Part shown: positions 14,278 through 18,874 of the stretch, piece after piece
Layout: each line of letters begins with the position of its first letter
Position numbering within the stretch: the first letter of the stretch is position 1
Source of the DNA: Streptomycetaceae bacterium
GTDB taxonomy: Bacteria; Actinomycetota; Actinomycetes; Nanopelagicales; Nanopelagicaceae
Length of the DNA stretch: 18,874 nt
Direction: 5' to 3'
Assembly: GCA_027486075.1 (NCBI GenBank)
Contig: JAIXPU010000104.1
Location: 1-18,874 of the forward strand
The notes under the pieces: model-generated
What the model saw: the letters and a program-made list of their open reading frames with translations, nothing else
Databases searched by the model: none
What the model was told of the DNA's origin: nothing
Position numbers and translations under genes: made by a program

Positions 14278-15773
14278 TGCAAACCCTACTGCTGGGAGTT
14301 GATGTTGGAACAACTGCAACTAAAGCAGTTTTAGTTGATCAGAGCGGAAAAGTAGTTGCACAAGGCAGAGCTGAGTATCCAACCCATCATTTACAAGCTG
14401 GATGGGTTGAGCAAGATCCCGAAGATTGGTGGCGCTCCTTCTGCGAGGCTGTTGCGCAGGCACGTGCTGCTGCAGGTGCCTGCCAAATAGATGGCATTCT
14501 TATTAGTTCTCAAGCCCCCACACTTATCTGTGTTGATGAAAATGGCAGCCCTCTGCGTAAGGCCATGATTTGGATGGATCGCCGAGCACAATTGCAGGCA
14601 GATCAATTAGCCAAGGAGTTCCCACATATCTCTCAAAAAACCGGCAATCGCGCCGATCCATATTATGTGGCTGCAAAAATTCAGTGGCTCATTGAGAATG
14701 AACCTCATAACTATCAGAAGACTAAATATTTTCTGCAAATACCAGGATATTTGAACTTTAAACTGACAGGGAAATTTGGGTTGGACTCTGCTCACGCCTC
14801 TCTGCTGCAACTAAGAAGCGCTGATAACCGTAGCTGGGCAGGCGATGTCATGAAATTCGTTGGGGTTAGCGAGGAAAAATTCCCAGAGATTGCCCTATCT
14901 AGTCAACTTTGCGGCGAGGTTAGGATCAATAGCCAATCAGGTATAGAAGCTGGCACGCCCGTCTTCTTTGGAACAGTAGATGGGTGTTCTGCAGCTGTTG
15001 AGACCGGAGTAATTGATTCAGGTGTTGTTGCAGAGATGACCGGAACTTCAACGGTTCTCATCATGCCAACTACAGAAAATATCTTTAACGATGTCTTTGT
15101 CTCAATTGATCACGCGATAGCAGGGCGCCAATTAAGACTTGGGGCAATGGTCGCATCTGGAGCCAGCGTGGCTTGGCTGACTGGAAGTATTTTGAAAGAG
15201 AAGAGCTCTATTCAAGAGCTAACGCAGGAGGCCACATCAGTTCCTGCCGGAAGTGAAGGCTTGATTTTCTTGCCTTACATGATGGGTGAACGTAGCCCAA
15301 TTTGGAATACCAACGCTCGTGGTGTCTTCTTTGGACTATCTCTTTCAACTACTCCCGCCATGATGTTGAGAGCTGTACTCGAAGGAACGGCCTTTGCTTT
15401 AGCTCATAATGTCGAATTGGCAAAGAGATCTGGAATTGAGATTGATGAGATTCGCAGCATCGGAGGGGGCAGTAAGAGTGAACTATGGAATCAAATTAAG
15501 GCTGATGTACTCGGTATGCCCATTGCAATTTTGAAAGATTCCAGTGGCGCAGCTGTTGGCGATGCCTATCTAGCAGGTCTTGGCACCGGGCAGTTCAGTG
15601 ATATCCGAGAGATTGTTAAGGCAAATTTAGAGATTGAGAATCGCTTCTCGCCTGATGCCCGAGTATCTGCTTACTACCAAGAGCGTTATCAAAGATTTAG
15701 AGGGCTCTATGAGAGCCTCAAGTCAGAGTTCGATATCTCTGCGCTCAGTGCTACATATAAGGTAGATAAATGA
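14277..15773 (+). CDS. FGGY-family carbohydrate kinase (XylB-like)
   Basis: Two-domain sugar/polyol kinase, 498 aa from ATG 14277. An in-frame TTG at 14274 precedes it, but ATG 14277 overlaps the aldolase stop as TGATG. The ATP/phosphate loop is GVDVGTTATKAVLVD (7-21). The catalytic base is D235 in GTVDGCSAAVETG. YMMGERSPIWNTNARGVFFGLS (about 335-356) and SIGGGSKSELWNQIKADVLG (about 395-414) are the XylB-type signatures of the C-terminal domain. It resembles xylulokinase, but FGGY kinases act on xylulose, ribulose, erythritol, glycerol or AI-2, and no xylose isomerase or sugar transporter is adjacent, so the substrate is open. It is coupled to the dehydrogenase by ATGA. About a third of its Arg codons are AGA/AGG, against under a tenth in the crt genes and the aldolase. 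Confidence 0.88.
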   Translation: MQTLLLGVDVGTTATKAVLVDQSGKVVAQGRAEYPTHHLQAGWVEQDPEDWWRSFCEAVAQARAAAGACQIDGILISSQAPTLICVDENGSPLRKAMIWMDRRAQLQADQLAKEFPHISQKTGNRADPYYVAAKIQWLIENEPHNYQKTKYFLQIPGYLNFKLTGKFGLDSAHASLLQLRSADNRSWAGDVMKFVGVSEEKFPEIALSSQLCGEVRINSQSGIEAGTPVFFGTVDGCSAAVETGVIDSGVVAEMTGTSTVLIMPTTENIFNDVFVSIDHAIAGRQLRLGAMVASGASVAWLTGSILKEKSSIQELTQEATSVPAGSEGLIFLPYMMGERSPIWNTNARGVFFGLSLSTTPAMMLRAVLEGTAFALAHNVELAKRSGIEIDEIRSIGGGSKSELWNQIKADVLGMPIAILKDSSGAAVGDAYLAGLGTGQFSDIREIVKANLEIENRFSPDARVSAYYQERYQRFRGLYESLKSEFDISALSATYKVDK

Positions 15774-16846
15774 AGGTCTTCATATCAGCGCGTATCGATG
15801 CGCATCAAGTACTTCGATTAGAAGATAGCGGCTTTGTTATCAAGCTCGGTGGCTTTGGCCAAACTGGCGTAAAAATGGATGAGGAGGGCCTCATCCAAGA
15901 GCTATCAGAAACCGATATTGCGATCTTTGAATTTGAGAATATGACCGAGCGAGCACTTCAGAGCGCATCCACCTTGAAGGTGATCGCCTGTCTTAGAAAT
16001 GAACCGGGAGCTAGCACCGATATAGCTGCAGCAACGAAACTAAACATCCCAGTTCTCTTTACTCCTGGCAGAAACGCGATTGCAGTCGCGGAATACACCT
16101 TGGGACTCATGCTCTCAATCGCGCGCTCGATTCCAACTACCCATCATCTCCTGCGTTACACCGATCAATTAACGGCCGTGAACTACAGTGACAAGTCCGG
16201 CGAAAGAGGTGGCGTTACTTCAGAGTGGAGTTTGGATCCAGATGCGCCATTCCAGCGCTTTCAAGGTTCTGAATTGATGGGCAAAACAGTTGGCCTCGTT
16301 GGTGCCGGCTTTATCGGGCAAGAGATTGCCAAGCGAGTTTTAGCGCTTGGAATGAAGGTAATTGCATTTGACCCATACGCCAGCGTCGAAATGTTAAGAG
16401 TTTCTGGAATCGAAAGCGTAGAACTTGACCAGCTAGCCGCGCAGAGTCACTTTGTAGTTATGGCGGCAAAGGTAACCCCAGAGAGCAAGGGGATATTTTC
16501 CAAGAAGTGCTTTGACCAGATGAAGCAGAGCGCCTTTTTTATTAACACTGCGCGAGCAGCGCTGGTCGATTATGAAGCGCTCACAGATGCTTTAGAGCGC
16601 GGCGCCATTGCGGGAGCTGCCTTAGATGTTTATCCGGTTGAACCGCTTCCAAACGATTCCAAGCTGCGCCAACTACAGAATGTAGTGCTCAGTCCTCACC
16701 TAGCTGGGGCTACCCGTGAAGTTGTTCTGCACCACTCAACAATGGTTGTTGATGATTTATTGACCCTAAAGTCAGGCCAAGCTCCTAGTAGAATTATCAA
16801 TCCTGAAGTAATTGAGAATTTCATGAAGAATGGTGGCCTCACATGA
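15770..16846 (+). CDS. D-isomer-specific 2-hydroxyacid dehydrogenase, NAD(P)-dependent
   Basis: Cytoplasmic dehydrogenase of 358 aa. The NAD fold GLVGAGFIGQEIAKR starts near residue 174. The catalytic triad is in place: R262 in NTARAALVD, E291 in DVYPVEP and H310 in SPHLAGAT. The nucleotide domain begins about 25 residues later than in typical 310-330-aa members because of an extra acidic/glycine segment (about 137-166, with SGERGGVTSEWS) before the fold. The N-terminal domain is unlike SerA, and there is no ACT domain, so 3-phosphoglycerate dehydrogenase is unlikely. Both ends overlap neighbours as ATGA, so it is translationally coupled to the FGGY kinase and the SDR and presumably acts on the same substrate family. 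Substrate unknown. Confidence 0.87.
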   Translation: MKVFISARIDAHQVLRLEDSGFVIKLGGFGQTGVKMDEEGLIQELSETDIAIFEFENMTERALQSASTLKVIACLRNEPGASTDIAAATKLNIPVLFTPGRNAIAVAEYTLGLMLSIARSIPTTHHLLRYTDQLTAVNYSDKSGERGGVTSEWSLDPDAPFQRFQGSELMGKTVGLVGAGFIGQEIAKRVLALGMKVIAFDPYASVEMLRVSGIESVELDQLAAQSHFVVMAAKVTPESKGIFSKKCFDQMKQSAFFINTARAALVDYEALTDALERGAIAGAALDVYPVEPLPNDSKLRQLQNVVLSPHLAGATREVVLHHSTMVVDDLLTLKSGQAPSRIINPEVIENFMKNGGLT

Positions 16847-17577
16847 GAGTTGCTCTAGTCACAGGGGGTGCAACTGGAATTGGGGCTGCCACCGTTGCTG
16901 AACTCGCTGCAAAGAAAGTTAACGTCGCTCTTCATTATTCAAGTAGTAAAAATGAGGCAGAAGAGTTAGCCAGCCAATTAATCAAAGCTGGCGTTGAAGT
17001 AAAGGCATTTCAGGCAGATCTTTCTCAGAAGGATGCGCCGGTTGCTTTAGTTGCGCACGTCAAGCAACACTTTGGATCACTCGATATATTGGTAAACAAT
17101 GCGGGGCTGATGACTGACGCCAGCATTATTGAGATGAGTGACGACGTTTGGGATGAGACTCTCAACCTAAACCTCACAGCATCCTTTAAGTTAATAAGGG
17201 CCGTGGCGAGCGATATGGTGAAAAATAAATGGGGCCGCATCATCAATATCTCATCACAGGTGGCGCTCACCGGTTCTACCAACCATGCCCACTACTCAGC
17301 TGCTAAATCTGGCCTGCTTGGCTTGACCTATTCCGCCGCCAAAGAGTTTGGAGCAAGTGGCGTCACTGTAAATGCGGTGCTACCTGGACGAATTGAGACC
17401 AATATGATTTCGGCAAGATCTCTGGGGCGACTTGATGAATGGTTAGCCCAGACTCCCCTTGCTCGTCTAGGTGATTCTGCAGAAGTAGCTAGCTTGATTG
17501 CATTTCTAGCCTCTGATCAAGCTTCATATATCAGTGGTGCAGCTATCAACGTCAATGGTGGATTGGTGATGGGCTAA
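16843..17577 (+). CDS. SDR-family oxidoreductase (FabG-like)
   Basis: Classical short-chain dehydrogenase of 244 aa. It has the cofactor motif TGGATGIGAAT near the N-terminus, NNAG (about 86-89), and a catalytic set S138, Y151 and K155 in the YSAAK motif. The C-terminus, ASYISGAAINVNGGLVMG, is that of 3-oxoacyl-ACP-reductase-like and polyol-dehydrogenase SDRs. Its start overlaps the dehydrogenase stop as ATGA, so it is the third gene of a kinase-dehydrogenase-SDR cassette. It more likely oxidises or reduces a sugar, polyol or sugar acid than a fatty-acid intermediate. Only 15 bp separate its stop from the convergent ogt stop, with no clear terminator. Confidence 0.88.
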   Translation: MRVALVTGGATGIGAATVAELAAKKVNVALHYSSSKNEAEELASQLIKAGVEVKAFQADLSQKDAPVALVAHVKQHFGSLDILVNNAGLMTDASIIEMSDDVWDETLNLNLTASFKLIRAVASDMVKNKWGRIINISSQVALTGSTNHAHYSAAKSGLLGLTYSAAKEFGASGVTVNAVLPGRIETNMISARSLGRLDEWLAQTPLARLGDSAEVASLIAFLASDQASYISGAAINVNGGLVMG

Positions 17578-17592
17578 CCCTTCTCCAAAGAA

Positions 17593-18087
17593 TTAAAGCG
17601 CGCCCTCGTGGTGAAGTAACCACGCCTTCTTATCTAACCCATAAGCGTAATTGCCGAGCGCTCCCCCAGTTTTTACGATGCGATGGCAGGGCACGATTAA
17701 CACAATTGCATTCTTGGCACAGGCACTTCCCGCGGCGCGAACTGCAGCAGGGCTGCCAGCACGTTCTGCCAATTCACCATAGGAAATAACTTTTCCCGCC
17801 TTGACCTTCTTCATCGCTTTCCAGGCTTCTTGCGAGAAATGAGCACCCGGTTGGCGAACGCTAATTGCATTAAGCGCTGCAATATCGCCATCAAAGTAAT
17901 CAAGTATCAGATCGGTAATAATGGGAATTCTCGAGACGTTCTTCAAATCTCGCTCAGAATCTTCTTGGCTGAGGCTCTCTTTCAAAGCCTTGAGATTTGA
18001 AAGGTTAGCCGCAAGCAGAACGTGCTCATCTGCAATCAGATTTAGATTTCCGATTGGTGTCGAAAGAGTTGAGAGAAGCAGCGTCAC
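17593..18087 (-). CDS. ogt: Methylated-DNA--[protein]-cysteine S-methyltransferase
   Basis: Suicide DNA-repair protein that moves the alkyl group from O6-alkylguanine to its own cysteine. The active site is VPCHRIV with Cys134 (numbered from GTG 18087), followed by GGALGNYAYGLDKKAWLLHHE. The DNA-binding helix region has VISYGELAERAGSPAAVRAAGSACAKN, including the Arg finger. The N-terminal domain begins LSTPIGNLNLIADE. The frame is open from ATG 18141, but that start would overlap the DAHP synthase gene by 44 nt and add 18 residues with no family resemblance. I prefer GTG 18087, which gives 164 aa, the usual length, and lies 7 nt after a TAATTT hexamer. It is convergent with the SDR gene. Confidence 0.93.
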   Translation of the reverse strand: MTLLLSTLSTPIGNLNLIADEHVLLAANLSNLKALKESLSQEDSERDLKNVSRIPIITDLILDYFDGDIAALNAISVRQPGAHFSQEAWKAMKKVKAGKVISYGELAERAGSPAAVRAAGSACAKNAIVLIVPCHRIVKTGGALGNYAYGLDKKAWLLHHEGAL

Positions 18088-18094
18088 GCTCGCT

Positions 18095-18100
18095 AAATTA
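18095..18100 (-). promoter_or_regulatory. -10 element of a possible leaderless ogt promoter
   Basis: Read on the - strand, TAATTT ends 7 nt before GTG 18087. Its first three bases are the TAA stop of the DAHP synthase gene. The spacing is the same as for TAGAAT before the PASTA kinase. No good Shine-Dalgarno sequence lies before GTG 18087. The call depends on that start being correct; co-transcription with DAHP synthase is not excluded. Confidence 0.38.
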
Positions 18101-18874
18101 GCGGTCGCGCAACATTTCGGCAACCAAAAATGAGAGCTCAAGTGATTGCGAGTGGTTCAGGCGCGGGTCGCAGGCTGTCTCATAACGTGACTCGAGGTCC
18201 TTTTCGGAGACTTGATCGCCTCCACCAAGGCACTCCGTTACATCGTCACCAGTGAGTTCAATATGGATTCCCCCTGGATGGGTGCCGAGTTTCTTATGTA
18301 CCTCAAAGAATCCACGTACTTCATCAAGAACATCTTCAAAGTTACGGGTCTTATAGCCATTCTTTGATTCAAAGGTATTGCCATGCATGGGATCGCAGAC
18401 CCAGAGCACTTGTGCACCTGACTTGGTGACGCCGTCAACTAGCGCTGGGAGCGCTTCGCGAATCTTGTCAGATCCCATACGGGTAATAAAGGTGATGCGT
18501 CCTGGTTCGTTATCGGGGTTGAGCTTGGCAATGAGAGCAAGCGCATCCTCAACGGTGGACTTCGGTCCAAGTTTGATACCGATTGGATTGCGTACCTTAG
18601 AAGCAAAATCAACGTGGGCGCCATCGAGTTGACGAGTGCGTTCGCCAATCCAGATGAAGTGTCCTGAAACATCGTATGGAAGTTGGGTTCGAGAATCGAT
18701 ACGTGTCAGAGCCTTCTCGTATTCAATAATGAGCGCTTCGTGGCTTGCGTAGAAATCAACAGCCTTAAATTGCTCAGGGTCCACACCAGCAGATTGCATA
18801 AATGAAAGTGCGCGACCAATCTCATTGGCCATCTGCTCATACTTTTCACCGAAATTGGAGTCGCGGATAAAGCC
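18098..18874 (-). CDS. aroG: Class II 3-deoxy-7-phosphoheptulonate (DAHP) synthase, C-terminal part
   Basis: First enzyme of the shikimate pathway, condensing PEP with erythrose 4-phosphate. Only the C-terminal 258 residues are here; the frame is open to the window edge, so the gene starts beyond 18874 (full class II proteins are about 450-460 aa). Visible plant/actinobacterial-type blocks are HFIWIGERTRQLDGAHVDFA, RNPIGIKLGP, ITRMGSDKIREALP, VLWVCDPMHGNTF (metal-binding His), GGIHIELTGDDVTECLGG, and the end block YETACDPRLNHSQSLELSF. Class II enzymes are the usual actinobacterial form and may be feedback-inhibited by aromatic amino acids or form a complex with chorismate mutase. ogt follows directly downstream. 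The internal ATG at 18832 is not the true start, since conserved sequence (GFIRDSNFGEKYEQM) continues upstream. Confidence 0.96.
   Translation of the reverse strand, partial: GFIRDSNFGEKYEQMANEIGRALSFMQSAGVDPEQFKAVDFYASHEALIIEYEKALTRIDSRTQLPYDVSGHFIWIGERTRQLDGAHVDFASKVRNPIGIKLGPKSTVEDALALIAKLNPDNEPGRITFITRMGSDKIREALPALVDGVTKSGAQVLWVCDPMHGNTFESKNGYKTRNFEDVLDEVRGFFEVHKKLGTHPGGIHIELTGDDVTECLGGGDQVSEKDLESRYETACDPRLNHSQSLELSFLVAEMLRDR

Noticed and set aside
15770..16846. Calling the hydroxyacid dehydrogenase SerA (phosphoglycerate dehydrogenase)
   Set aside because: It lacks the ACT domain, has a different N-terminal domain and an extra segment before the NAD fold, and is coupled to a sugar kinase.
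13219..17577. Treating the threonine aldolase as part of the sugar-kinase cassette
   Set aside because: Although the TGATG overlap links them, the aldolase uses CGN arginine codons like the upstream genes and fits the EamA side better; functional linkage is not supported.
17578..17592. Bidirectional terminator between the SDR gene and ogt
   Set aside because: The 15-bp gap has no hairpin. The nearby GGG-CTAA-CCC at the end of the SDR gene is too short and lacks a T-run on either strand.
18088..18141. ATG 18141 as the ogt start
   Set aside because: It would overlap the DAHP synthase gene by 44 nt and add residues unlike the family; GTG 18087 gives the normal N-terminus.
1..18874. CRISPR arrays, insertion sequences, prophage genes, tRNA or rRNA genes, attachment-site repeats
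   Set aside because: Reading through both strands showed no regularly spaced repeats, transposase or integrase motifs, or cloverleaf/rRNA sequence. The window is almost fully coding with known chromosomal families.

Overview
The window looks like a chromosomal segment of a small, streamlined actinobacterium, most likely a freshwater planktonic acI type (Nanopelagicales, Planktophila/Nanopelagicus-like). The evidence is gene content and architecture. There is an actinobacterial-type GGPP synthase, a PASTA Ser/Thr kinase and a plant-type (class II) DAHP synthase, base composition is near 50% GC by eye, and the packing is very tight with ATGA/TGATG overlaps and almost no intergenic DNA. Genus is inference; no rRNA or tRNA gene is present to confirm it.

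Region 1 (1-8394) is a carotenoid locus in two blocks. Block A on the + strand is cruF (carotenoid hydratase), cruG (carotenoid glycosyltransferase) and a CrtD-like desaturase. Block B on the + strand is crtE (GGPP synthase), crtI (phytoene desaturase) and crtB (phytoene synthase). Between them, on the - strand, lie metF and a CDP-alcohol phosphatidyltransferase. These are transcribed divergently from crtE through a 22-bp gap and run convergently into the CrtD-like gene with a 23-bp overlap. Block B would make lycopene from prenyl diphosphates. Block A would desaturate, hydrate and glycosylate an acyclic end group. No lycopene cyclase or elongase is in the window.

Region 2 (8395-9586) is a thiamine salvage unit: a TPP riboswitch covering the Shine-Dalgarno sequence of a PnuC-family transporter (PnuT-like), overlapped by a small P-loop kinase of unknown substrate that is a good candidate for thiamine trapping.

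Region 3 (9597-14277) holds a membrane Ser/Thr kinase with four extracellular PASTA repeats, endonuclease IV (nfo), an EamA/DMT exporter-like protein and a threonine aldolase. Region 4 (14277-17577) is a translationally coupled trio of FGGY sugar kinase, D-2-hydroxyacid dehydrogenase and SDR oxidoreductase. Its arginine codon use differs clearly from its neighbours, so it looks like an acquired or differently selected catabolic cassette. Region 5, on the - strand, is ogt (O6-alkylguanine DNA repair) behind the C-terminal half of class II DAHP synthase, which runs off the right edge.

The order metF, GGPP synthase, pknL-type kinase, aroG matches a conserved actinobacterial neighbourhood known from mycobacteria. 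The crtI/crtB, thiamine, nfo/EamA/aldolase and sugar-kinase genes appear as insertions in that backbone. Several genes show a TANNNT -10 motif 6-7 nt before the start codon, as expected for leaderless mRNAs, and in up to three cases the stop codon of the upstream gene forms the start of that hexamer. No mobile elements, CRISPR arrays or RNA genes other than the riboswitch were seen, and no gene-free stretch exceeds 100 bp.
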